A stretch of 64,000 nt of DNA from contig NC_135998.1 of assembly GCF_048128805.1 (NCBI RefSeq), forward strand, positions 21,846,063 to 21,910,062, read 5' to 3'. Within the stretch, counting starts at the first letter, position 1. Each line of letters opens with the position of its first letter. The stretch is from Centroberyx gerrardi (taxonomy: Eukaryota > Chordata > Actinopteri > Beryciformes > Berycidae). This document shows positions 1 through 12,900 of the stretch, one piece after another. A program made the position numbers and the translations under genes. The notes below the pieces were generated by a model that was not told where the DNA came from, did not search any database, and saw only the letters and a list, made by a program, of their open reading frames with translations.

Positions 1-625
1 AGATATCTAGCATGAGAGAGTGAGGGAGGATGAATCAGACGGCTGTTCACTACAGTAAAAACAACGTGCTTTTTTCCCCCCCCTTCACACTCTTGTTGAA
101 TTCATTCATTAGGTATTTCTTATGTCTAGTAAAGAACAAACACACCTCTCAACCTGCTCCTGACTGTTTATCACCCCCTCGCTCTCCTAGACTCCTGTAT
201 ACACAGTTGCAGTGGTGTGGCTGTAGTGGCTCATGCCAGTTAGCCAAACCAGACAGAAGCAAACTGAGTTGTCTCACTGTGCCTGAGGCCCAGCTCTAAC
301 ACCCAGTAATGGGAAGGAGCCACTTGACTTTGTTCATTGTGATAGAAGACCCCTGCTACTTCCCGTGTGAACCCTCCCCTTCCTGTTAGATAACTTAATT
401 TCCTGCACAAAAATTTCATTCACAAGCCAGACTCTGAGAGAAGTTTTTATATTCCTATTTTGTGCTGCTCTGCATAGTTTACTCTCTGTATTCTCAGTTT
501 TCTATATTTTTGTATAGCAAAGTTTGCTACTAGAGTCATTCCATAGGACTGCAATGATACACGACTTTGTACACAACTCTGATCTCATTATCTCTGACCC
601 TGATATCAACTGTTGCCTCCTGTAG
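1..625 (+). other. itga1: itga1 intron (5' end cut by window)
   Basis: No convincing exon is seen here. The stretch ends in a polypyrimidine-containing acceptor (TGTAG) at 621-625, directly before the first recognisable integrin exon. The exons for the signal peptide, the first beta-propeller blades and the inserted I/A domain must lie upstream of the window. Confidence 0.7.
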
Positions 626-1371
626 GATGGTGTGTTACTCGGAGCAGTGGGTGCATATGACTGGAACGGGACAGTGGTGATGCATACTGCTGGAGGAACC
701 GTAGTTCCTGGGAAGTCCCAGTTTTATGACCCAGAGACTGAGGCAGGCTACGAAAGACTCGCTGGGTACCTCGGTGAGTTGGCTCGTGTGCACTAAACAT
801 GCACGCACACGCCTTCTCTATCTCTGTCTTATGCTGTGTATGCCTTGTGTGATTTCTCCGATCATGGATGTAAGCCCAAAATGAGCAGATGATAATCATC
901 CTTGGAAAAAAAACAATATCTGTACCGGACACTTGTTTAGCCCAATCAATCAGCCCACCCCAACACACATTCTTCTCTATCTCTTCTTCTCTGTCTTGCG
1001 CTGTATGCTTTATTTGTGAGAAGGCAAATTTTGGAAGCGATTCGGCGAAATTTCACAGCTGCAGACTAAACTTAGCATTGCTATTGCATGGAGGAGTAAG
1101 AGAGGTACTTAGTCTAACTCAGACAGCAGATGCCTCTCTCTCTCTTCCCCTCACTGTCTCTCTCTCTCTCTGTCATACAAAGAATATACACAGGCTATTC
1201 TTTCCCTCCTGTTGCCTTTTATGGCTTGTAGAGCAGCTACAGCATCTTAATACCATGTTATTTAATCAACATGTCATTAGAAAGAGCCCGGGTGGGTCCA
1301 GGCCTGCATACTGTAAACTCAGCTATTGGCACACCGTCACATCTGATGGTTAGACTGCAGACTTTGCATAG

Positions 1372-1407
<36 letters not shown>

Positions 1408-3043
1408 CCTCCCACAGTCCAGTGGTGTTTTATAGCTTCCTCCACACAATGAAACATAAACTGTTGGCTGCAGAAATAGAGCATGTAAAAATATCCCACT
1501 AACAGAGCCAGCGTGTGTCTTCCTAATGACATCATTAGGTGCATATACAGTATGTGTACATGTGCATGTGTATGTGTGTATGTGTGTGTGACAATGCTTG
1601 GGAATGCATGCAATGAATGTAATGTGTGCCTGTGTGTGCATTCTCTGCAGGTTATGACGTTCAGTCAGCATCCACCCCTGATGGAGTGCTCTACATCACG
1701 GGCGCGCCGCGGTACAACCACACAGGACGGGTTGTCATCTATCGTCTGAAGGAAGATAATAACGTCAGTGTCTCGCAGATACTGAAAGGAGAACAGGTGA
1801 ACCTTCTTCATTTCAGCATCCTCATAGAGACACACAGGATTAAGGAGTCTCTTTGGAGGATTCAGTATTTTATTGAATAAAAGTAGGAAATACAGCGGTC
1901 AGCAGCAGATGTGTCAAAATTGGATTGTATTTCAACATGTTTTTGAGTTGGGCTTGCACTATAATAGCTGTAGTCTTCAACTGCAAATTTTAGATTTATT
2001 TGTAATTATTATTATGGTGTTTTAGGCTTCCTAACTACTTATAAAAGTATATGAAAGGGCCAAGGTTAGAACGAGATATGTTTTAAAGAGAACATCATCC
2101 ACATCTGGTCAGAAGAGATCAGAGTGTAAATGATAGCAAGAGCTGCTGGAGTTTGACATTTAGTTTGGTGTCTATTTTATATCTCTTCACTGTTTGGTCG
2201 ACATTGACGGCTGATTTCTGTCTGACCCCTCTGTGCCCTGTGTAGATTGGCTCCTACTTTGGCAGCGTCCTGCAGACAGTTGACGTGGATGCGGACTCCT
2301 ACACTGATCTCCTCTTGGTGGGCTCCCCTATGTACATGGGCACAGAAAGAGACGAACAGGGACAAGTCTATGTTTACAAACTCAACCAGGTACAAGCCGT
2401 TGTATATGACTGTGTGTGTGTGTGTGTGTGAGGAGTGTGAGCTGGAGTCATGTTCACACTGACATTCACACACTGAGGATTGCGAACATATGTCGTTGAG
2501 AAAGCTTATTTTGTCCTTTCCTCCTTTACCAGGACGGCCAGTTTGACCACCAGTTCACTCTCAAGCCTGTCAATCAATCCTGTTGCACTGCCCACTCCTC
2601 CAGCTGCAGCCATAAGAATGAACCATGCGGTGCCCGGTTTGGTACAGCCATTGCGGCAGTATCAGACCTGAACCTAGATGGGTTTAATGATGTGGCGATC
2701 GGTGCACCGTTTGAGAATGACCACAGGGGGGCCGTCTACATCTACCATGGAGAAGAGAGGTCACTGAAAAAGAAATTTGTACAGGTGAGGACAGATCGAC
2801 TGCCTGTCAGATGAGACAGACAGGACACTCTGGAGATCCATAGTGAATTATGTAGATTCGTGTGGCCTGATGAGTTCTGTGGCGTGTCTTCAGCGTATCC
2901 CAGCAGGCGGGGATGGAGACAAGGTGAAGTTCTTTGGTCAGTCAATCCACGGCGTCATGGACCTAAACGGAGACGGAATCACTGATGTCACCATAGGAGG
3001 GCTGGGAGGGGCATCGTTGTTCTGGTGAGGCAACCCCAACACA

Positions 3044-3090
<47 letters not shown>

Positions 3091-6000
3091 CCCACCCTCC
3101 ACCCACCCACATCCCCTTTCTTGGACATACACAAATTATACATTTCCACTTGAATCATTACTAGTAGAGTAGTGCTTGTATCCCCGAGACATCATCTCAT
3201 ATAGCTATGTTATCTTGTCCATCTTGCATTGTGTTAGCCCAGTTTACACAGCTGTGCATCTCCCTCTGGGCTTGTAGGCTTGAAACCAGCATCCTCCTAA
3301 TGATCTCTCTGTTAAAGCCCCTGGTCTCCGCTGTTGGAGACCAGCCGACATCACAGCCCTTATCTGCCAGACTCCAACCCACAGTTTCAAGAGCTCAGCC
3401 CACACCATCATATAACTTCTCAGGCAGACTCCCACAGTTTCTGCTGGCACAGGCTCAGCTAAGCTGTGTGAAAAACTCCATTTCCCAAGTGGCTTAGTGT
3501 TTAAAAAGGATTTGGCAGCAGGCGGCTGTTCTTCCTGGACCGTGGTCTGTGGTTTGGAGAGCTGCATGTTGGATGGAGAGAGTTGAAGCCAACTTTCATG
3601 ATCAAGATCCTTTCCTTGTTCCCTCCTTTGAGAAATTAGATGCACGCGTGTGCGCGCGCGTACACTCCCACAAATACACACACACAGATTGAGCTATTCA
3701 CAAATAGAATTATCTTTTCTTTCTCACATACACTCATATAAGCATTCACACCTACAGGTATTGGTATGTTTGTGTTTGTTTCGTCTAACCAGGTCCAGAG
3801 ATGTTGGGGAGCTTCGTGCCGTCATGACCTTTGACCCTATGAAAATCAACCTGCAGCAGTCCAACTACGAGCACAACGGACGCAAAACTGTGCGTGTGAA
3901 GACTGAGGTCTGTTTCAACTACAGCATCAAATCTGACAAGCAGGACTCCAACTCACAGGTCACAGGTAAGCTGAAGGCTGTACAAAATGTGTTATGGTTT
4001 CCTCTGTAACACACTGTATGTTGATGTCCTTCTTTCTGATGCACCCATCATTCACCTTTCCCCAACTTGCTGTCAGTTGTTGTGTGGCACTATCATAGCT
4101 TGATTGCATGTTGTCTTATCTGTTTTCTCCTGCAGAGATCCGCTATAATCTGACTCTGGATGCTCTTCGGGCCAAAGCCAGGGGTTCATTTCTTCTCTCG
4201 GATGATAAAAATGATCGTAGGATTTCCAAGCGAGTCTCCATCAGAGACAAACTATGTGTGACAGAGACCTTCGTGATGTCGGCAAGTACCCTTGTTGTTA
4301 TGGCATAGACGTGGGGTCCATTAGCTTTCTATTCTGCAAGTTCATTTAAATTGCATTTGGATAATGGAATGAACCCAAAACCTAGATCTTTATCCAAAAT
4401 GAAATACTATAAGAGAAGGGTGGTTTTCTGACCTTGGTTTGATCACCACCATCTCCCCAAAAATGTACACAGGACGTTTACAGCATATTCACATCAAATG
4501 GAGGCCTTATAATAATTTCCATTACATTCATTGATAAAAGTTATCTTCTGGCCTTGTTAGACGTATAGAATGGCATCTGAGGGCTGTGAGCCAGAGAGGA
4601 GGAGATAGAACAAAGTTGTGAGAAGAACTGTGCAGAGAAAAGACCTTGGCTTTAATGGGAAACAGAACTTTCTTGATCAAAGCATGCAGAGTACAACCCC
4701 GTGGTGGTCTGAGTGATAAATTATCTCTAGGCACTTAGAGAGTTGGAGGGATGGGGAGAGAGAAAGAGAGAGAGTGAAAAGAGAGCGAGAGAGGGAGAGA
4801 GAGTGAGAGAATGTTTAAGAAAGAATCTGAGAATGTGAAAAAGAGAGAGAGAGAGTGTGTGTGTGTGTGTGTGTGTGTGGGGTGGGGGGGGGGGGGGTGG
4901 GGGGGTGGGTGTGTGTGTGTGTGTGTGTGGGTGGGTGGGTGGCGTTTCAGTGGGGGCACCCTGGGACATTCCAGAGCTATGGAGACATCCACTAGTGGTC
5001 CAATAAGCAGATAAGAGACTGTCCATCACAGCTGAAACCTTGGAACATTAGAGCTCTACCACCTACTGTACACCTCAGTCCTCTCCAACAATGTGCCGTC
5101 GAGAGCCATGAGTATGCAGGTTTTCACTGAATTTCACTGATTAGTAAACCTTAAACCAGAAAGAGAGGCACTGATCAGTGAAGTCAGCTGCTGTAGTGTA
5201 TGGCTGGAATGAAAACCTGCTCCATTCTGGTATGCCAGCTAATGGAGAGACTACATAGTCCAGGGTGTCTTCATGCCTAGAAGTATACATACCATACAGC
5301 AAATCAAACAGTTCATCAACACTGTAATAATTTGTCATATATATATGAATGCTATTACTGTAAGTGGTGTTTTTGCATTTCAATGATTTAAAGTGTATCT
5401 GTCCTTCCTCATCCCACTCCTGCTTTCTCTCTCATCCTCCCTCTCTTCCTCCAACTCCAATTCCTTTGCTTCTCCCTCCTCCTTCTTCTCCTCATCCTCC
5501 TTTTCTCGCTCCTCCTGTCTCTTCTCCTTGGCAGGCCAGGCTGGACTTCCGGGACCCTATCATGGTCTCTCTGGAGTTTGGCCTAGCTGAGGAGGACCAG
5601 GGCCCCGTCCTGGATGAAAACCTGCCCACCTCCATCAACATGACCGTAAGACCACTACTTACAACCTACAAGTTTCTCTCTCAATGCTTCCAACTCATTA
5701 CAACTCGTGACCCCAAGAGAGTTTAGAGTAACAGACAGGAAGGGTTTGAACCTCAACTTAAACATCCTCCATCTGTTTTACCGTCCTTATAATCCAAGAG
5801 TGACAAGTGGGGTTTCCTTGTGTCAGACGGGGTCCGCTTATCGTGGGAGCATGGCTCCAAATCACCTCTGCTACACTGCATTAGCATCTGCAGCAGCTGA
5901 CTGCCATCCTTCAGTGTTTCATCACAGCTACATTAGTGCTCCAACACTGCCAGTTAGCACAGTCTTCCCACACTCCCACACACATAGTTGTTCTAACAAG

Positions 6001-8646
6001 CGGGTTGCCAGATAATTGTTGCAATGAGCTGTGTATCCAGATAAAGAGAAAAAGATGTTCGTAGTCCAACATTGCTTTTGACAGTTTACATGAGAAGACA
6101 GCTTCAACACTTACCAGACAATACAATAAATGCCTCAGTGTGTGAAATGCACAGAAGTAGCACCCCGAGCTCAAGCCCCCGACCCCCAGCCCCTCCTCCG
6201 CCTCAACACAGGACCATATGCGATGTGTTTTTTTGCCTCGACACATGTTGGCCCTCCACACTGCACTTAAACTGATGAGGAAGCTTCGGTAGGACCTCTC
6301 CTGTTATTGTTATTGGAAGGAAGAGATGGGACATACACACACACACACACACACAGAAAGGGGAAGTCATCAAACGGAAGTTGCAGCATTTCTTTTGACA
6401 TTGTGGTGCATATGATATCCTAGTCTCTCATCCATTCCCGGGAGAGTAGTCGCTGTTGATCTTGACAGCAGTCCAGGATTGAGAATGGGAACAAATAAGA
6501 CTGTGACTCTCAAACACCCTGGGGGAAAAGGCAAAGCAAACTAAGGTCATTTGGATGCACCCTTTTAGTCAATAAAACAAACAAATGCACAGCACAGCTG
6601 ATTTTGATTCTCATTTCTGCTCATTTCTGCAGTGAGTTATAGGTGCTTTCGAAGCTTACTGTATTGTCACTGTTGTTGCATAATGCATATATTTTAAAAT
6701 TGGACTACTGTACTTCCTAAATAATGTGTGTCTCTCTTAGATCCCATTAGTGGACTGTGGGATTGATGAAAAGTGCATTGCTGACCTCTCCCTCAAAGCA
6801 AAGCCTAGTGTAAAAGAGTAAGTGAAACTACCATACAGCTTTTCTGATATAAATATTTATCTAACATTATATTTCTTCACTTGGATATATCATGTATGTC
6901 TCAAGTAGATTGTCACTGGTAGCACAATAGTTGGGCCTCACTAGACAGAGACTCTTACAGTGCATGACTGCACCCTTGTGGGGAAATGTATGAATCACAC
7001 TCAAGCATGCAGTGGAAAATGCCTCCAACAATTCTTCTTCTGTTCTCCAGAATGGTGATCAAAGCAAACAAGGAGAAGATTGATGTGCACATTACCATCA
7101 GAAACAGCAAAGACAATGCATACAACACCAAGGTTACTGCAAGCTTCACACAGAACATCAACTATGTTAAAGTAGAGGTGAGATTTCTACCCACTTAATG
7201 TTCAACGCACCTCCCATGTCTGCATCATTTCAGTGCCTATACATTGCAGCAATGTGTGCCATGATGCATGTCTTATTTGCCTTGTCAGCCGGAGAAGGAG
7301 TGCAATCTCAATAACACCAAAGTAGAGTGTGCCGTTGGATATCCCTTCCTGGGAAGCAATGCCGAGGTATATACTGTATATATTAGTATATATTAGTCTC
7401 CAAATACATTACATTTACCTGTTCATGATCCAGACAACATATAACCTTTATAATGTATGATTTATTATTTTACATTTACAGCAGTCTAGTGATGTGTGTT
7501 TATCCAAATTTCACAGGAAAAATTCAAACTGAAATTTGAGGTGAATCCAAAACACATTGAGAAGGAGATTCAGATCAATGTGACAGCTACAAGGTGAGAC
7601 AATGAGGTCTATTAATTGTTACATTCTCCTAATGTATGTGTACAGGATCAAGTTGGAAGCTGTGTGTTTCAGTACAAACTCACAATGATGTGTATTTTGG
7701 GATTTTGTTCCACAGTGATAGTGAGGAGCTGGACTCCACCCTGGATAACAATGTGGTGAGAATCTCCATCCCTGTGAAGTACGAGGCTGGACTCATATTC
7801 TCAGTGTGAGTAAATGTGGAAATGCTACCAAATTGCATCCTTAGAGAGGCTTTACTGTCGATCACTATTTTTAAATGTTGAGTGAAGAAGTTTTTAGCTT
7901 CATAGCATCCCATTTCCTAAGATGCCTATGCATATGAACCTATATCTGTCTGAGTCAAAAGTGAAAAATCTCATCTGATCTTTTGACATACGCATCTTCT
8001 AGGAGGCCTAAGGACGAACACATTGTAGTGAAAGAGGGCGAACAGTACCCCAGTGTGTTCAATCACACCAGTGTGATTGGAGAGGAAATCAACATTAACT
8101 ACATGGTAAGATCTGCTGACAGAGATCAAATCTGCTGTATTTGCTAACAGACACGTACAGTAATCAGTTGTAATCAGTTCTCCTTCTCTATCACTCTGTG
8201 TCTCTTCGTCTCCCTTCTCTCCTCCAGGTGGAGAAGGCAGGAGAGATGGTGACTCCTCCCCTGAACCTTAGGGTGACCTATCCTCAGCTGTCTCCTATGG
8301 GAAACTACTTACTATACCTGACACAAGTCACGACCACCCCCGATGTACGCACACACAGACAACACGCACACAAAAACACATATGCACACATGCAAGTTTA
8401 TGTAAGCTGAGAGGCCCTCCTTCACGTCCGTCTCTCTCCTTCTCTCCTTCTCTCCTTCTCTCTCTCTCTTTCTCTCACAGGTCAAATGTGATGCAGCTGC
8501 TCTGACCAACCCCCTTAAAATCGACCCGCAGAACGTCCATAAACCCGTTCAAAAGAAAGAATCGCTGAGTGTCTTCCTGGTGGTGAGTGATATGCACTTC
8601 CATGTTTGTTTACTCAGGAACGCTGACCTGTGTGTGGTCCTGTCTG

Positions 8647-8687
<41 letters not shown>

Positions 8688-9603
8688 CTTGCAGGACTGT
8701 GAGAACCTCCCCTGTGCATCCTTCAACTGCTCCATCCCCGAGGCGAAGACCAGCCAGGTCAACGTCACATTCAGAGTGTGGAAACCCACCTTCATTACGG
8801 TAGGGAAGTGACACTTGTGTGCTTATTTTTACTATTTTTTATTTTTTTTGCTGCTGCTGCTGTTCCTTCTTTTCATTGCCTTTGCATGGATGGCGAGAAA
8901 TGATAGATTTACAAAGGGAAGGAATGAGAGGCAAGAGAGACTGACGGATTCACAGGCAAGCAAACCTTTCAAGTTGATTTATTTTACAGGCCGAGATTTC
9001 CAGCCTGTACATGGTGGTCAATGGCACTCTGGAGTCCAAGAACACTGAGCTTTTTGTGCTGAACAACAATGACAATGTCAGAACTGTGAGTCACAAGGCT
9101 TTGGTATTGTATGCAGCTTATAATGATGTATTTAACTCTTATTTGCTTGTACTGTTTATGTGTGCGTGTGTGTGTGTAAACCTGTGTACATTTATATGTA
9201 TGTGTGTGCTAATCAGGTGAAGGTCCAGGTGTCTAAGGAGTCCTTGGGAGGGATCCCTTGGTGGATCATCCTCATCAGCATCCTGATAGGACTGCTTATC
9301 CTAGCACTTGTCATCTTTGCTCTTTGGAAGGTAACCATTCCTGAGTCAGACTGCACAGTATTTTCACATTTCCAAATACCTTTTGACCATCTGTTTTTTT
9401 TTCTTGGCTTTCCTGTAATAATGGAGCTAATAGAATATCAAATACACTGTGGCTCGGGTCTGTAATACAGGACTTGAACATTCACATCCATACAGAGTAA
9501 CTTTTACAGTATGTGGTTGTGTAACTGGGGTTTTCTGCTCATCCAGATGGGCTTCTTCAAGAGAAAATCCATGGAGGACAGGAAGGAGGACATGATGGAC
9601 TGA
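626..9603 (+). CDS. itga1: Integrin alpha-1 subunit, C-terminal 797 residues (5'-partial, 20 exons)
   Basis: Collagen/laminin-binding integrin alpha chain, a type I membrane protein that pairs with beta-1. Exons: 626-773, 1651-1796, 2246-2389, 2533-2784, 2894-3024, 3793-3965, 4136-4281, 5535-5645, 6741-6817, 7051-7177, 7289-7366, 7517-7593, 7716-7805, 8003-8105, 8228-8344, 8481-8582, 8695-8799, 8990-9085, 9217-9330, 9547-9603. All phases join and total 2394 nt with the stop. Visible features: the propeller blade GAVGAYDWNG; FG-GAP calcium loops such as DLNLDGFND and DLNGDGITD; a CC pair before NEPCGARFGTAIAAV, as in mammalian alpha-1; calf domains; the membrane helix WWIILISILIGLLILALVIF; then WKMGFFKRK, the conserved GFFKR clasp. 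The tail is short and ends in DMMD. Alpha-1 fits better than alpha-2, -10 or -11 through the CC insert and the RIPxGGDG blade. The I domain lies outside the window. One intron is GC-AG. Confidence 0.88.
1375..1406. repeat. (GT)n microsatellite in itga1 intron
   Basis: Perfect dinucleotide run between the first and second exons seen here. Confidence 0.95.
3049..3083. repeat. (CA)n microsatellite in itga1 intron
   Basis: Dinucleotide run about 25 bases after the donor of exon 2894-3024. Confidence 0.95.
4282..5534 (+). other. itga1: GC-AG intron of itga1
   Basis: Exon 4136-4281 ends in TCG and the intron begins GCAAGT, the standard GC donor. The acceptor is GCAG at 5531-5534. Both ends are phase 0. 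The joined protein (TFVMS|ARLDFRDP) aligns without a gap to human alpha-1 at this place. The nearby GT at 4286 would break the frame. The last ~135 bases of the intron (about 5395-5530) are almost pure pyrimidine. Confidence 0.85.
4742..4942 (+). repeat. Compound GA / GT / poly-G repeat
   Basis: A GA-rich stretch (4742-4856) runs into (GT)n, then a G-dominated block at about 4879-4908 broken only by single Ts, then (GT)n again. The G runs are on the sense strand of itga1 and could form a G-quadruplex. Confidence 0.9.
8650..8687. repeat. (GT)n microsatellite abutting an itga1 acceptor
   Basis: The run ends 7 bases before the acceptor CAG of exon 8695-8799, so the (GT)n replaces much of the usual polypyrimidine tract. 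Confidence 0.95.
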
Positions 9604-12055
9604 GGTGTCCAGACAGCCAGCACCATGTAGCTCCGTGACCGACTTACAAACAGACAGTCGGACAGACAGTGGAAACGCCATAAGACCCACAGCCACCTCA
9701 GTGCTACGACAGTAACGACTGGGCAAACGCAACTAGCATTCGCTGTTTGATACGCAGCCCGGGGTCAAGAAGTATTTACAAATAATTCTCAACACTTGTC
9801 TTAACCTGCTTTGAGTGCCAGATTACTGGGGTTTACAACATCGGGGGAATTCAGATAGTATCAGGAGAGTTGTCAAATACAGAAAGTGCCACTAAATAGA
9901 CTTTCAGATACTTTCTGGCACTCGTATGTAGTGGACTCAAACTATCTGGTTTCCCAAGCAAAACAGATGCTAAGAAATATTTGCAAATACTGTTTGACCC
10001 AGATGAGCTCCTCTGGCACAGACATCATCAACATCAGGTCAGGCCAGACAATTAGAGAAGAGGAGCAAGAGAAGGAGGAGAAGAGGAAGAACAAGTCATT
10101 TATCTGCCACCATTTTCCACGGCACACCCACAGGCTCGCCAACTCGACCAGACATCTGCTGGCAAAGTAGCACATAGCCGTTGTACAAACTCTCCTGCAA
10201 CTTAAGAGGAAAAAAGTACTCAGGTTTTTCAGCATGAAGATCCAAAGTCACCTAAGCCACCTCACATACTTTCTGTCATTACAGCAGCAACATCCAAAGG
10301 TCTATCTGCTTCTGACACATACAGTATGTGAACTGTATGTGGGCTAGATCAGTTCTGTCCGATAGTTTAGGATCCTGTGTTAAAGGTTATTTGCTTGATT
10401 ATTTTTATGAAACACTGTACATTTTAGCGTTTTATAGCATTTTGTTTTTGTTTGGCATTTTTTTTTTTGCCTACCTGCAATATAACATGACACATCTTTT
10501 AATTCATAAAGTTGGCTTAAGACACTGATCTGTTCACAAGTTTTATTTTGCTCAACAAAGGTGCAGCATGTATGCTTTTATTTGTTCTACCTTTTTATCT
10601 CAGTTGGTTGACTAAATCAAAAACAGAAGAATATTGGCCCTACTCTTATGTCAAATATGTCTGTAACTATCACCATGGTTACTGGGGGATACAGATAGCC
10701 GACAGACTGCACCTTTAAAATCCAAACCTTTGATTGTACTGTAAATGTAAGTAAATGCTCAAAAATGTAAAGCTTAAAAGTGTACATAGTTGTGTTTGCT
10801 ATAATTCGTATAATTTAAGACAAAACTTAAGGTTTAGCATGTTATCCACAAAGTCTTTTTTGTCATCAATGGAGAGAGAACATGATTTTGCTCAGGTGAT
10901 ACAAGTGTCATGAATGACAACAAAATATTGACATTCGACATGTAAGAAAATTATCAGGCCTATCTCAGTGTTTCAAAACTGATGCAAATATGTAAATATT
11001 GTTATATTTTGATGAAAATTGAAAATATGATTATTCTGTACTGAAAATTTACATGAATATGAGGGTTTGTATCCACTACTTTCAGATCTGCTTTTATTCT
11101 TTGAGGTTACGTAATTGTAAAATGATTTCATTTGAGTGAAACCGATGTTCAAGCCTGACGTATGACGTATTTGTGTTTTGAAACGTCAAAGCTTTAAATT
11201 AATGAGATGTGATGTGACTGTTAACCTACTGAGGATGATTTGAATCTTTTTATTAGCAAAAAAGAGCGAACTCTTCCAGTATAGAAATGTATGCATCATC
11301 ATTCACCAGCAGTTTTCTCCATTACACTCTACATGAAATTCACTGGTAGATGGTTTGTAGTGCAGATGAGCTACAACATGTGCTTCTGATACGCAGAACC
11401 TCAACACGGGTTCAAAATCACCCTATATGCGCTACACAGTACCTTATAAAGCTGTTCATTCAAAATGTTCTGCCGTGTTTTTGTTTCTATATTTTGCACA
11501 GCTACACAGTATGTTAAGACCTGCGAGATTATATTGTATATTGGGGATACTGGGTGTCTGTCTCTTTCTTGACTTCCCTTCCTCATCTACATACAGTAGA
11601 GCCGGGGGAAGGAGGCAAGAAGATGTGGCCACTTTTGAATATTTAAATCCATCTTTAAGACTCATCAGCTCTCACTCTCCACTGTTGAAATGAAGCACAT
11701 GTGATGAAATGTATGTATAGAATGTGTAACTGTTAGTTATTTTAAGGGTGTACGGCTACATCAGGCTTAGATGCACCAGGGTGGAGTCACAAGTCTCTCT
11801 TTGTTCACTTGCATTGAAAGAGCTGGTCCGGGCTCATTTTCTCAGATCTCATCATTTCTCTTTTCTTCGTTGTCTTCTGGAAAAGAGTCAAGAAGAGAAG
11901 GAGGCACAAAGTGAGAGTTGTGAGATTCAGCCCAATCCTCTACACTGCTGTGAAGTAATTGTAATGCACTGGTTTGTCAGACTGTATGCGTCCTCATCAG
12001 CACAGAAATGAACTGAATCTTATGTAGAAAAAAATAAAGTCTTTTTATGAAGAAG
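9604..12055 (+). other. itga1: itga1 3' untranslated region
   Basis: Begins after the TGA at 9601-9603. It is long and AT-rich, and no further coding exon of the family is expected. The end is inferred from the polyadenylation signal at 12033-12038. Confidence 0.7.
12033..12038 (+). terminator. itga1: Polyadenylation signal AATAAA (itga1)
   Basis: An AATAAA hexamer in an A-rich context is followed by TTTTTATG, a plausible downstream U-rich element. It is the best-placed signal for the itga1 transcript. Confidence 0.6.
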
Positions 12056-12569
12056 TATTTGGTCGTGAATGTCTTCAAGCAGTAAAACAACAAAAGGCTG
12101 TATGGTTTTGTTTTGTTTAACGCAAGCAACTACAATTTCATATACACTTCTCACTCTCTCACACTCACATACGCACAAACAACATAATTACAACTCTCTT
12201 ATAAAAAGAACAGCCTAATAAAGAGGTTGTGAAAACTGCAGGATAAAAGCAAATAAACCATAAAAGCTATCAGACAAAGGCTTGCTATTTACGAAAGGCT
12301 TATAAATGAACTAATGTTTACTAAGTGCAAATACTAATTAAGTGGGTTGTAGCCTATATGACAAAATAGGATATGTTACATTGGTGGTTCTGGTTCCTAA
12401 AGTGGGGTCCAGGGACACATAGAGGCCACAAATCAAAGAACTGAATAAAACAAATCCCACACTAACTAGTCCTCTTAAGGATTCTATCTATTAAATTAAA
12501 CCAAAAAAGGCTATATACACTATCTACTAAACATAAATACAGAGGGGTGGCAATCACCTCTTGCCTAGT

Positions 12570-12604
12570 GTGCAAAAGGACTTGTGTACCTAGTCCTTTT
12601 GCAC
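12570..12604. repeat. Perfect 13-bp hairpin
   Basis: GTGCAAAAGGACT (12570-12582) is followed by a 9-base loop and its exact reverse complement AGTCCTTTTGCAC (12592-12604). Confidence 0.9.
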
Positions 12605-12773
12605 AAAACACAAAGGACAGTCTGACTACAAGGTATCAGCCTGAGAGGCACAGGTTAAACACAGGCACTGACTAACAAAGTGTACTGCAGCAAGTCGAAA
12701 GGAAAGAGAGAGAGAGAGTCACATAGGTGAACCGATGCAGCTTATATGGTTTAGAGGGAGCCAGGTGATTGGT

Positions 12774-12774
12774 T

Positions 12775-12816
<42 letters not shown>

Positions 12817-12900
12817 GGGGAGAGAGAGAGAGAGAGAGAGAGAAAGAAAGAGAGAGGGAGAGAAAGAGAGAGACGGAGACAGAGACAGAAAGAGAGAGGG
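12774..12900. repeat. (GA)n with an internal run of about 15 G
   Basis: GA dinucleotides flank a long G homopolymer near 12806-12820, then impure GA/GGA continues. Open frames over this block are low-complexity artefacts. Confidence 0.95.
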
